Shown here piece by piece: positions 16,804-25,276 of a stretch of DNA of 64,000 nt. The number at the start of each line of letters is the position of its first letter. The first letter of the stretch is position 1. A model generated the notes under the pieces. The model ran no database searches. It saw only the letters and a list, made by a program, of their open reading frames with translations, and was not told the origin of the DNA. This DNA is from Verrucosispora sioxanthis (lineage in GTDB: Bacteria > Actinomycetota > Actinomycetes > Mycobacteriales > Micromonosporaceae): NCBI RefSeq assembly GCF_010560025.1, contig NZ_SAIY01000012.1, positions 1-64,000 of the forward strand. The letters are read 5' to 3'. The position numbers and the translations under genes were made by a program.

Positions 16804-18564
16804 TCAGCCGTGCCAGGAGCGCCAGAGGGCGGCGTAGGCGCCACCGGCGCGGACGAGTTCGTCGTGGCTGCCGAGTTCGGTGATCCGGCCGTCCTCCAGC
16901 ACGGCGACCCGGTCGGCGTCGTGCGCGGTGTTGAGCCGGTGCGCGATGGCGATGACGGTACGCCCGTTGACCACGGCGGCGAGGGCTCGCTCGGTGCGTC
17001 GGGCGGTCGTCGGGTCGAGCGCGGCCGTCGCCTCGTCGAGGATCAGGGTGTGCGGGTCGGCGAGCACCAGACGGGCCAGCGCGAGCTGTTGGGCGTCGGC
17101 GGCACCGAGTTCGCGGGCCCCGTCACCGAGTTGTGTGTCGAGTCCGTCGGGCAGGTCGGCGTACCAGTCGGCGCTCACCGCGCCTAGGGCGGCGCGCATC
17201 TGCTCGTCGGACGCGTCCGGCGCGGCGAAGGCGAGATTGTCGCGCAGCGTACCGATGAAGACGTGATGCTCCTGGGTGACCAGGGCGATCCGGCGACGGC
17301 GCTCGGCCGGGTCGAGGTCCGTGACCGCGACGCCGTCGAGGCTGACCACGCCCTCGCGTGGCTCGTCGATGCCGGCGAGCAGCCGGGCGAGAGTGGACTT
17401 TCCCGCGCCCGAAGGGCCGACGATGGCGAGGCGTTCGCCGGGACGCACCACCAGATCGATCCCGTGCAGCACGTCGGGGCCGTCGGCGTACGAGAACCGG
17501 GCGCCGCGCACGACGAGCCGACCGGGTCGGGCGGACGCCGGAACCCTCGGTCGCGGTGTCCCGGTGGCGACCGAGGTGGCGGCGGGCTCGCTCTGCTGAC
17601 CGACACCGAGTACCCGGGCGAACGAGGCGAGGCCGCGCTGGGCCTGTTCCATCCAGAGCAGCAGCCGGTCCAACGGCTCGATCGCCTGTTGCAGGTAGAG
17701 CGCCGCCGCGACCACCTCGCCGAGGGTCACCATGCCACGGTCCAGCAGGAAGCCACCGAACAGCAGCACGACCGCGATCGGTAGCGCGTAGCTCGCCTCC
17801 ACCACCGGAAAGAAGACCGACCGCAGGGCCAGGGTCGCCCGGCGGGTGGCCCACACCTGGCCGATGCGCTGCCTGCCGTACCCGATGCGCTCGGCGCCGA
17901 GGCGGAGCGCCTCGACGGTGCGGGCGCCCTCCGCGGTGGTGGTCAGCGCCTCGGTCAGCTCGGCGGTCGCCGCCCCCTCCGCCAGGTAGGCCGGCCTGGC
18001 CCGCCGCAGGTACCACCGGGTGACCGCGACGATCGTCGGCAGCCCGGTCAGGGCGACCAGGCCGAGCAGCGGGTGCAGCAGGAAGATCGCGCCGAACAGC
18101 AGCGACAACTGCGTCGCGGCGATGACCATGACGGGCATCACGTCCCGCACGGTCGTCCCGACGGTCGTCACGTCCACCGAGCTGCGGGTGGCGAGTTCGC
18201 CGGTGCCGGCCCGTTCGATGACGGAGATGGGCAGGTCCAGCGCTCGCGCGACGAACGCCTCACGGAGCCGGGCGACGGACCGCTCACCGAACCGGTGGCC
18301 TACGTACTGGGCGTAGCGGGCGAGCAACCCGTGAGCCAGCACGCAGCCGCCGATCGCGAGGGCCAGACGGTCCACCGCGGCGGCACCGGCACCGGCGGTG
18401 ACCTCGTCGACGATCCGGCCCAGCAGCCACGGCGGGGCGAGCCCGGCGACCGCGGCGGCACCGTGCAGCACCAGGACCACGGCGACCGCGCGGCGGTCCG
18501 CGGCGATGAGGTTCAGCGCCGCGCGGCGGACGACCTGGCGGTCCGCGACGGGCAGGCCGCTCAC
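16804..18564 (-). CDS. ABC exporter half-transporter B (intact ATP-binding, degenerate signature)
   Basis: A 586-residue fusion of a six-helix exporter membrane domain (about 15-310) and an ATPase domain. Walker A GPSGAGKST is at 383-391, Walker B ends LILDEATAALD and the switch His is in IAIAHRLNT. The signature motif is changed to ELGAADAQQ instead of LSGGQ. The GTG start at 18564 overlaps the TGA of the upstream half-transporter (GTGA), so the two are translationally coupled and almost certainly form a heterodimer. The canonical ATP site would pair this Walker A with the partner's intact LSGGQ. The exported substrate is unknown. Confidence 0.92.
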   Translation of the reverse strand: MSGLPVADRQVVRRAALNLIAADRRAVAVVLVLHGAAAVAGLAPPWLLGRIVDEVTAGAGAAAVDRLALAIGGCVLAHGLLARYAQYVGHRFGERSVARLREAFVARALDLPISVIERAGTGELATRSSVDVTTVGTTVRDVMPVMVIAATQLSLLFGAIFLLHPLLGLVALTGLPTIVAVTRWYLRRARPAYLAEGAATAELTEALTTTAEGARTVEALRLGAERIGYGRQRIGQVWATRRATLALRSVFFPVVEASYALPIAVVLLFGGFLLDRGMVTLGEVVAAALYLQQAIEPLDRLLLWMEQAQRGLASFARVLGVGQQSEPAATSVATGTPRPRVPASARPGRLVVRGARFSYADGPDVLHGIDLVVRPGERLAIVGPSGAGKSTLARLLAGIDEPREGVVSLDGVAVTDLDPAERRRRIALVTQEHHVFIGTLRDNLAFAAPDASDEQMRAALGAVSADWYADLPDGLDTQLGDGARELGAADAQQLALARLVLADPHTLILDEATAALDPTTARRTERALAAVVNGRTVIAIAHRLNTAHDADRVAVLEDGRITELGSHDELVRAGGAYAALWRSWHG

Positions 18565-20306
18565 CGCAGGGATCCGTCCACGTCGGCGGGTTCGTTGTCC
18601 CGGGACACCAGGGCCCGGTAGCTCGGATCCTGTTCGAGCAGGTCGACGTGGGCGCCGACGGTGACGATCCGGCCGTCGCGCAGGTGCGCGACCAGGTCGG
18701 CGCGACCGAGCAGCAGCGGCGAGGTGGTCAACACGACGGTGGTCCGTCCGGCCCGCGCCGCCCGGAGCCGCTGCGCGATGCGCGCCTCGGTGTGCGCGTC
18801 CACAGCCGAGGTCGGGTCGATGAGAATGAGCACGTCCGGCTCGGCGAGCAGGGCGCGGGCCAGGCGTACCCGTTGCCGCTGGCCGCCGGAGAGCGTCCGG
18901 GCCCGGGTACCGACCGGCATCGCGAGCCCGTCCGGGTGGGCGTCGAGAAGATCCTCCGCCGACGCCGTACGCAGCGCCGCGCGCAAATCGGCGTCGCCGA
19001 GATCCGCCCGGACGTGCAGGATCTCGCGCAGCGTGCCGGCGAAGAGATAGGAGTCGTGGTCGGCGACGAGGATCCGGGCCCGCACCTCGTCCAGCGCGAT
19101 GCTGGTCAGCGGTACCCCATCCCAGGTCACCTCGCTGGCGACGAACCGCCCGAGCCGGTCGGCCAACGCGCTGGCCTCGGCCGGATCGTCGGCGGCGACG
19201 GCCAGCAGCCGTCCGGCGGGTACGGTCAGCCCGGACGCGGGATCGTGCAGGTCGGCGGGCCGGTCCGGTGCCTGACGCGTCCCGCCACCCGGCGACGTCG
19301 GGCCGGCCGTGTCCGGCCGCAGGTTGAGCAGCGCGACGATCCGGCGGGCGGCGACCCGCCCCCGGATCACCTGGTGACCACCTTCGAGCAGGAACCACAC
19401 CGGCACGATGAGGACCGCCACGTACCCGTAGACGGCCACCATCTGCCCGATGGTGATGTCACCGGCCGAGGCCATCCGCGCCGCCAGCCACACCACGGCG
19501 GCCAGGAACACCCCCGGGACGACGATCGTCAGCGACTCGATCCAACTGTTCACCGCACCCACCCGGTACCCCTCGGCCAGCAGCCGCTGCGAGCGGGCCG
19601 CGTACCGGCGGGCGAACAGGCCCCGCCCACCGACTCCGGCGAGCACGCGTAGCCCGGCCACGATGTCGGCGGCGCGGGTGGTGAGCAGCCCTTGCTGGTG
19701 GCGGTAGACCGACTCGACCCGTTCGAGGCGGCGCAGCAGCGGCCCGACGAGCAGCACCACCGTCGGCACGCCGAGCAGCACGAACACCGCGAGCGACGGC
19801 GACACCGACCACAGGAGAAAAGCGACGAAGACGTACGCGAGGACCGCTCCGACGCCCGGCCCGGTCATCGTCAGCACCGCCGAGGTGTGGGTGATGTCGG
19901 CACCGCCCACCGTGGCTACCTCACCGGCGGCGAGTCTGCGGGGCAACACGGCACCGATCCGGGACAGGTGACGCAGCAGGACGGCGGCGGAGCGGGCCGA
20001 GGCGTCCTCCCGGACGAACGTCATCGTGCGGTGCCGCATGATGCCCAGGTAGGCCAGACCCATCCCGGCGACGACGATCGCGGCCACCCACCACAGCAGC
20101 GTCCGGTGGTCGGCGGCGCGCAGCCCGTCATCGATGGCCCGGGCGACGAGGTACGGCCGCAGCGACAGCCCGAGCATCCAGGCCGTGCCGATCAGACCGC
20201 CGCGCAGCACCCGCCACGGCTGGCAGCGGACCAGCCACCAGATGTACCGCAGTGGCCCCCTCGTGTCCGGCGTGCCCGGCTCGGCATGAGGGAGCTGTGG
20301 GGGCAT
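18561..20306 (-). CDS. ABC exporter half-transporter A (intact signature, lost Walker A)
   Basis: A 581-residue exporter half with six membrane helices (about 25-310) and an ATPase-like domain. The Walker A position reads AVAADDPAEASALADRL with no Gly-Lys-Ser/Thr. Walker B is LILIDPTSAVD, lacking the usual Asp-Glu pair, and the switch His region is VVLTTSPLL. The signature LSGGQRQR (472-476 for LSGGQ) is perfect. It therefore cannot build its own ATP site but completes the partner's. The ATG at 20306 has no strong ribosome binding site. It precedes the partner with a 4-bp overlap. Confidence 0.9.
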   Translation of the reverse strand: MPPQLPHAEPGTPDTRGPLRYIWWLVRCQPWRVLRGGLIGTAWMLGLSLRPYLVARAIDDGLRAADHRTLLWWVAAIVVAGMGLAYLGIMRHRTMTFVREDASARSAAVLLRHLSRIGAVLPRRLAAGEVATVGGADITHTSAVLTMTGPGVGAVLAYVFVAFLLWSVSPSLAVFVLLGVPTVVLLVGPLLRRLERVESVYRHQQGLLTTRAADIVAGLRVLAGVGGRGLFARRYAARSQRLLAEGYRVGAVNSWIESLTIVVPGVFLAAVVWLAARMASAGDITIGQMVAVYGYVAVLIVPVWFLLEGGHQVIRGRVAARRIVALLNLRPDTAGPTSPGGGTRQAPDRPADLHDPASGLTVPAGRLLAVAADDPAEASALADRLGRFVASEVTWDGVPLTSIALDEVRARILVADHDSYLFAGTLREILHVRADLGDADLRAALRTASAEDLLDAHPDGLAMPVGTRARTLSGGQRQRVRLARALLAEPDVLILIDPTSAVDAHTEARIAQRLRAARAGRTTVVLTTSPLLLGRADLVAHLRDGRIVTVGAHVDLLEQDPSYRALVSRDNEPADVDGSLR

Positions 20307-20386
20307 CGGTTCAGGCTACGGTGCGGTTCGGGACGCTTCCACGTCAATATCAGCCGGTTCGGGCGTCGACGGGCGTTCCGGAGGAG

Positions 20387-20989
20387 TCAGGTGGGACGGC
20401 GCAGGATGGTGACGGCGAAGTCCGCGTCGTCGCGCCACGGACGCAGGTCCCAGGTGGCGAAGCGGTGTTCGAGACGCAAGCCGGCGCCGACCGCGTCGGC
20501 GTCGAAGTCGGTGAGCGGATACCCCCGGTCGGTGCCGAATCCGACCGCCACCACGCCGTCCGGGCGCAGGTGCGCGGCGACTCGGCTGAGCACCTGGCGT
20601 TCGGTGCCGGCGGCGACGAACGCCATCACGTTGCCGGCCAGCACCGCCGCGTCGAACGGCTCGCCCTCGCCGGCCGCCGCGAGGTCCAACTCGGCCAGGT
20701 CGGCGACGATCCAGCGGGGTGCGGGGTGGTCGGCGCGGGCGGCGTCGATCAGGACCGGGTCCGCGTCCACCCCGACCACCGTGTGGCCGCGCGCGGCGAG
20801 TTCAGCGCCGACCCGGCCGGTGCCGCAGCCGGCGTCGAGGATCCGGGAGGCCGGCGGCACCAGCGTGTCGAGCAGTCGGGCCTCACCGGCCAGGTCCGCC
20901 CCTTCGGCCGCCAACTGCCGGAACCGGTTGACGTACCACTGGGAGTGCTCGGGGCCGGTGTCGGTGGCCCAGCGGGTCCTGTTGGTCAT
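20387..20989 (-). CDS. Class I SAM-dependent methyltransferase
   Basis: About 200 residues with a textbook class I methyltransferase core: motif I ILDAGCGTGRVGAELA, acidic loop VVGVDADP, then WIVADLAELDL and LRPDGVVAVGFG. The acceptor is unknown. ATG at 20989 or GTG three codons earlier are both possible and neither has a clear Shine-Dalgarno. It lies 80 bp upstream of the ABC exporter pair and 24 bp downstream of a second methyltransferase, all on one strand, so the four genes may form an operon. Confidence 0.82.
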   Translation of the reverse strand: MTNRTRWATDTGPEHSQWYVNRFRQLAAEGADLAGEARLLDTLVPPASRILDAGCGTGRVGAELAARGHTVVGVDADPVLIDAARADHPAPRWIVADLAELDLAAAGEGEPFDAAVLAGNVMAFVAAGTERQVLSRVAAHLRPDGVVAVGFGTDRGYPLTDFDADAVGAGLRLEHRFATWDLRPWRDDADFAVTILRRPT

Positions 20990-21013
20990 GTCTTGCACCG
21001 TAACCGTGCCGGC

Positions 21014-21625
21014 TCACGGAAGCCTGGCGACGGTGACGAACTCGTTGTAGGTGAACACCCTGCCGGCGGCGCGGTGGAACGGGAAGGAATATTGGCGCAG
21101 CACGGTCAGGCCGAGATCCCGGCAGGTTTGCGCCGTCTCGTCGAAGCCCACGAAGCGGACGTGCGAGGCGTCGCTGCGGTAGCCCCGCTCCTGTGGGGTG
21201 ATGAACACCGCCCGGCCGCCGGAACGGACGAACGGCAGGTAGCCGGCGACCACCTCGTGCGCCTGCTCGGCCGGCATGTGTTCCAGCAGGTGCGCGGCGA
21301 GTAGCGAGTCGAACGCGTCTGGCCGGGCGTGCTCCGACCGGAAGAATTCCGCGACGGTGTACGCCTCCAGCCCCAGTGCCCGGGAGTGGGCCACCGAGGT
21401 GGGGTTGTGGTCCACCCCGACCGCATTCGGTCCGAGGTTGATCAGGTTGCGGCCGAGGCCCGAGCCGACGTCGAGGGTCCGCCCCAACTCCAGCCGCCGC
21501 AGGTTCCACCGGTAGGGCGCCTGCACATCCAGCCACCGCTTCCAGCGCGCCCCGCTGAGTCGCCGCAGCCGCTGGGTGTAGCTCTCACTCTGCGTGTCCG
21601 CTGGACCGGGTCGTGGCTGTCTCAT
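21014..21625 (-). CDS. SAM-dependent methyltransferase, class I
   Basis: A 203-residue methyltransferase with motif I TLDVGSGLGRNLINL, VGVDHNPTSV, then LLAAHLLEHMP and VRSGGRAVFITPQ. The LEH motif is typical of small-molecule or lipid methyltransferases, and the N-terminal RWKRWLDVQAPYRWN is a conserved cap. The ATG at 21625 follows GAGGATTCCCG. It is the first gene of the minus-strand group that continues into another methyltransferase and the ABC exporter. It is divergent from the GH63 hydrolase. Confidence 0.8.
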   Translation of the reverse strand: MRQPRPGPADTQSESYTQRLRRLSGARWKRWLDVQAPYRWNLRRLELGRTLDVGSGLGRNLINLGPNAVGVDHNPTSVAHSRALGLEAYTVAEFFRSEHARPDAFDSLLAAHLLEHMPAEQAHEVVAGYLPFVRSGGRAVFITPQERGYRSDASHVRFVGFDETAQTCRDLGLTVLRQYSFPFHRAAGRVFTYNEFVTVARLP

Positions 21626-21736
21626 CGGGAATCCTCGCCTCGTCGTCTCGCCGTCCTGATTCACCCCCATGTACCGCGACCTGCGCTGCGGTCGTCCTAG
21701 CGTAGCGTCGGGCGCACCGCTACCATGTTGTGACTC

Positions 21737-23098
21737 ATGGTGAACCGAACTGCTCCGTCGGCCGGGCCGGGACCGGCTGCCAGTGCTGATGCCGCAGGCG
21801 AAGGCGGCCGGCTGTGGGAGTTGGCCCGCGACACCCTCGACGGCAACTGGGCGGGCGGACACACGGTGCCGTCCCGCACTCTGTACCCACACCAGTGGAG
21901 CTGGGATTCCGCGTTCATCGCGATCGGTTGGGCGCATCTTCGTCCCGACCGTGCCTGGTCGGAGCTGACCAGCCTGTTCCGCGCCCAGTGGCGCGACGGC
22001 CGGGTGCCGCACATCGTGTTCAACCCGGCCGTGTCCGGTGGCGCCTACTTTCCCGGGCCGGGATTCTGGTCGTCGGCGACCGTCGAGGGGACGCCGTCGG
22101 TGGCCACGTCCGGCCTGGTGCAGCCGCCCGTGCACGCGCTGGCCGCCTGGCACGCGTACCGTCGGGTGCCGACGCAGGAGGGCCGCTCCGCGTTGCGTCG
22201 GCTCTATCCGCACCTGGTGGCGCAGCAGCGCTACCTGGCCAGCTGCCGCGACGTCGGTGGTGCCGGGCTGGCCAGCATCGTGCACCCGTGGGAGTCCGGA
22301 CTGGACAACAGCCCCGCCTGGGACGAGCCGATGTCCGCGGTGGCTGCGGAGGCGGCGGTGATGCGCGCGTACCGGCGGCGCGACACCGTGCACGCCGATC
22401 CCGCCCACCGACCCACCGACCTGGACTACGCGCGGTACGTCACCATCGTCACCGCGTACCGCGCGAACGGTTACCGCGACGACGGCTTGGCCGACCGGCA
22501 TCCGTTCCTGGTGGAATGTCCACTGTTCAACGCGGCCATGGGTGCCTCGGAGTCGGCGCTCGCCGGGATCGCCGAGGTGATCGGCGTCGACCCGGGCCCG
22601 CACCGGGAACGGGCCGTCGCCATCACCGAGGCCGTGGTCACCCGGCTGTACGACCCGGGCAGCGGCACCTTCCGCCCGCGTGACCTGCGTACCGGCCGAC
22701 TGACGCCGGCCCGTACGGTGCTCGGCCTGACCCCGTTGATCCTGCCCGACCTGCCGGCGCGGCAGGTCGAGGCGGTGCTCGCCGAGGCCCGCTCGGCCCG
22801 CTTCGGTCTCGCCGCCCGGATGGCCCGGCCGCTGCCGAGCCACGACCGCACCGCCGGCGACTTCGAGCCGCTGCGCTACTGGCGCGGCCCGAGCTGGACG
22901 AACATCACCTGGCTGGTCCGGCGGGGACTGCTGCGGCACGGACACGACCGGTTGGCGGCCGGACTGCGCACCTCGATGATCGACCTGGTCTCGGTGGCCG
23001 GTTGCCACGAGTACTTCCACCCGGACACCGGCGCCGGCCTCGGCTCACCGGCGTTCAGTTGGACGGCGGCCCTGCTGCTGGACGTGCTGGCCGACTGA
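21737..23098 (+). CDS. GH63-like glycosidase (glucosyl/mannosylglycerate hydrolase type)
   Basis: A 453-residue (alpha/alpha)6-barrel hydrolase. SWDSAFIAIGWAHL near the N-terminus and YWRGPSWTNITWLV near the C-terminus are signatures of GH63 enzymes that hydrolyse glucosylglycerate or mannosylglycerate; HPWESGLDNSPAWD carries the likely catalytic acid. These compatible solutes accumulate under nitrogen or salt stress in actinobacteria. There is no signal peptide, so it is cytoplasmic. Substrate assignment is from family knowledge only; related glycogen/trehalose hydrolases cannot be excluded. Confidence 0.75.
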   Translation: MVNRTAPSAGPGPAASADAAGEGGRLWELARDTLDGNWAGGHTVPSRTLYPHQWSWDSAFIAIGWAHLRPDRAWSELTSLFRAQWRDGRVPHIVFNPAVSGGAYFPGPGFWSSATVEGTPSVATSGLVQPPVHALAAWHAYRRVPTQEGRSALRRLYPHLVAQQRYLASCRDVGGAGLASIVHPWESGLDNSPAWDEPMSAVAAEAAVMRAYRRRDTVHADPAHRPTDLDYARYVTIVTAYRANGYRDDGLADRHPFLVECPLFNAAMGASESALAGIAEVIGVDPGPHRERAVAITEAVVTRLYDPGSGTFRPRDLRTGRLTPARTVLGLTPLILPDLPARQVEAVLAEARSARFGLAARMARPLPSHDRTAGDFEPLRYWRGPSWTNITWLVRRGLLRHGHDRLAAGLRTSMIDLVSVAGCHEYFHPDTGAGLGSPAFSWTAALLLDVLAD

Positions 23099-23254
23099 CC
23101 GGTGCGGCGCGTGACCCGCCCGCCGCCTTCCGGGTGGCCGTGCAAGGTGGTGTCGTCCGGGGGCAGGTAGGTTGCTGTCCAGGGTCGGCCGGCCGCCGCG
23201 CCGGTTCCGGGTGCCGCCGAAACGGGTGACCCGGCTGGACGGAAGGGACACACG

Positions 23255-23899
23255 ATGAGCCGGGACAGCTACGACGAGCAGCTCGACCGGCTCACAGGTG
23301 TCCTTGCGGTGATGAGCCGGGACGCCAGCGCGGCGATCCGGCGGGCCAGCACCGCCCTGCTGGAGGTGGACCGGGGCGCGGCCGAGACCGTGCTCGCCGA
23401 GGACGCGACGCTCGACGCCCGGCGGGCCGAGGTGGAGGCGATGATTCCCGAGGTGCTGGTGCGACACCAGCCGGTCGCCTCGGATCTGCGCCTGGTGGTG
23501 TGTGCGCTGCGGATCGCCGGTGCCCTGGAACGGATGGGTGACCTCGCGGTGCACGTCGCGAAGGTCGCGCTGCGCCGGCATCCGGTCGGGGTGGTGCCGG
23601 AGCCGGCGATGCCGGTGATGACGGCGCTGGCCGAGGCGGCGGCACGGGTGGCGGACAAGTGCGCGGTCGTGCTGGCCACCCGGGACCGGCTCGACGCGAT
23701 GCAGCTCGGACTGGACGACGACGAGGTCGACGCCGCCCAGGAACGCCTGCTGTCGCTGCTGGTCTCCGGTTGGCCGTACGGGGTGGAGTCCGCGATCGAC
23801 CTGGCCCTGCTCGGCCGCTACTACGAGCGTTACGCCGACCACGCGGTGAACGTCGCCCGTCAGGTCGTGTACCTGGTGACCGGCACCATCCGTCTCTGA
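23255..23899 (+). CDS. phoU: Phosphate uptake regulator PhoU
   Basis: A 214-residue all-helical protein with two PhoU three-helix repeats. Each carries the acidic metal-binding pattern (GALERMGDLAVHVAK in the first, GRYYERYADHAVNVA in the second). PhoU links the Pst transporter to the phosphate-sensing kinase and damps PHO genes when phosphate is plentiful. GGAAGGGACACACG precedes the ATG. It is transcribed toward pstSCAB, with a PHO box in the gap. Confidence 0.93.
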   Translation: MSRDSYDEQLDRLTGVLAVMSRDASAAIRRASTALLEVDRGAAETVLAEDATLDARRAEVEAMIPEVLVRHQPVASDLRLVVCALRIAGALERMGDLAVHVAKVALRRHPVGVVPEPAMPVMTALAEAAARVADKCAVVLATRDRLDAMQLGLDDDEVDAAQERLLSLLVSGWPYGVESAIDLALLGRYYERYADHAVNVARQVVYLVTGTIRL

Positions 23900-24005
23900 C
23901 GAGGCCGGCAGAGGTCAGTAACCGGGCCGCGAATTCCGGACATCCGGTACGGCGCGCCCGCAACGTCACATCCCGGCTCCCACGTGGCCGCCACCGAGCC
24001 GGCAA

Positions 24006-24023
24006 GTTCATTTTTCGTTCACC
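24006..24023 (+). promoter_or_regulatory. PHO box (PhoP-binding direct repeats)
   Basis: GTTCATT at 24006 and GTTCACC at 24017 are direct repeats exactly 11 bp apart, matching the known actinobacterial PhoP repeat unit GTTCACC. The site is about 90 bp upstream of pstS. Confidence 0.75.
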
Positions 24024-24113
24024 TGGGTCCGGGAGTCCGGCTACCTGCGCCTCCTAACTTGACTCGCGTACGGCCCGGACGGGCTGATGCACCCCGATAG
24101 AGAGGCTTACCTG

Positions 24114-25190
24114 GTGAACCGCAACGTGCTTTCGCGGCGCGTCCTTGCCGGCGTCGCGCTTGCCGCGCTCGCGCTTACCGGCTGTGGTAGCAATGACAAC
24201 AGCTCGGAGCCGGGCGGCAGTGGCGGCGACAGCGCCTACGCCGACCTGTCCGGCGAGTTGAAGGCGTCGGGCGCCAGCTTCCCGGACGCTTACTACCAAG
24301 AGGTCGTCGAAGCCTTCAAGGCCGAGGCCCCCGACGTGACGGTCACCTACAACGCGACCGGCTCCGGCACCGGAAAGAAGCAGTTCGGTGAGGGCCTGGT
24401 CGACTTCGCCGGCACCGACAGCCTGGTGAAGGACACCGACGGCGTGGCCGCCGGTTCGTTCATGTACGTGCCGACGGTGGCGGCCCCGATCACGGTTTCC
24501 TACAACCTGGAGGGCGTCGACAAGCTCCAGCTCAGCCCGGAGACGCTCGCCAAGATCTTCCAGACCGACATCAAGACCTGGGACGACGCGGCCGTCAAGG
24601 CCGACAACCCGGGTGTCGAGCTGCCCAGCACCCCGATCGTGGTGGCCCACCGCTCGGACGGCTCCGGCACCACCAGCAACTTCACCAAGTACCTCGACGC
24701 TGCCGCCGCGGGCACCTGGAAGCTGGGCAGCGGTGACACGGTCGCCTGGCCGGCCAGCACCCAGGGTGGCGAGAAGAACACCGGTGTCGCCCAGATCGTC
24801 AAGCAGACCAACGGCGCTGTCGGGTACGTCGACCTGAGTGACGCCAAGGCCACCGGCCTGAAGTACGCGGCCATCAAGAACAAGGACGGCCAGTTCGTCG
24901 AGCCGTCGCTGGAGGGCACCACCGCCGGCCTGGAGGGTGCCGAGGTCGCCGAGGACCTGAGCTACAACCCGCTCAACGCCGCCGGTGCCGCCGCCTACCC
25001 GATCACCGCGCCGACGTTCATCATCGTCAAGACCTCCTACGACGACGCGAACAAGGCCGCGCTGGTCAAGGGCTTCCTCACCTACCTGCTCAACGACGGC
25101 CAGGAGCTGGCCAAGGACGTGGACTTCGCGCCGCTGCCGGCCTCGCTCAAGGAGAAGGCGCTGGCCCAGGTCGAGAAGATCCAGGGCTGA
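24114..25190 (+). CDS. pstS: Phosphate ABC transporter substrate-binding lipoprotein PstS
   Basis: A 358-residue lipoprotein that binds phosphate outside the membrane for the PstCAB importer. The lipobox is LTGC with Cys24. The phosphate-binding motifs ASGASFPDAYYQ, YNATGSGTGKKQF and VVAHRSDGSGTTSNF are all present. GTG at 24114 has GAGAGG seven bases upstream and gives a normal lipoprotein signal; an in-frame ATG nine codons upstream would add charged residues. A PHO box lies upstream and a stem-loop follows the stop, probably raising pstS level above pstCAB. Confidence 0.95.
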   Translation: MNRNVLSRRVLAGVALAALALTGCGSNDNSSEPGGSGGDSAYADLSGELKASGASFPDAYYQEVVEAFKAEAPDVTVTYNATGSGTGKKQFGEGLVDFAGTDSLVKDTDGVAAGSFMYVPTVAAPITVSYNLEGVDKLQLSPETLAKIFQTDIKTWDDAAVKADNPGVELPSTPIVVAHRSDGSGTTSNFTKYLDAAAAGTWKLGSGDTVAWPASTQGGEKNTGVAQIVKQTNGAVGYVDLSDAKATGLKYAAIKNKDGQFVEPSLEGTTAGLEGAEVAEDLSYNPLNAAGAAAYPITAPTFIIVKTSYDDANKAALVKGFLTYLLNDGQELAKDVDFAPLPASLKEKALAQVEKIQG

Positions 25191-25204
25191 TCACAATCAA
25201 GATC

Positions 25205-25253
25205 GCTAGGGCGTTCCAGCTGGGGACGGGATCACGTCGATCCCGTCCCTAGC
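25205..25253 (+). terminator. Intra-operon stem-loop between pstS and pstC
   Basis: GGGACGGGATC and its complement (25223-25249) form an 11-bp stem with a 5-nt loop. Outer GCTAGG/CCTAGC arms extend it. It has no U-run and lies 24 bp before pstC, so it is more likely a partial terminator or mRNA-stabilising hairpin than a full stop. Confidence 0.65.
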
Positions 25254-25276
25254 GGGGTACCTGAGCTGGAGTGAAG

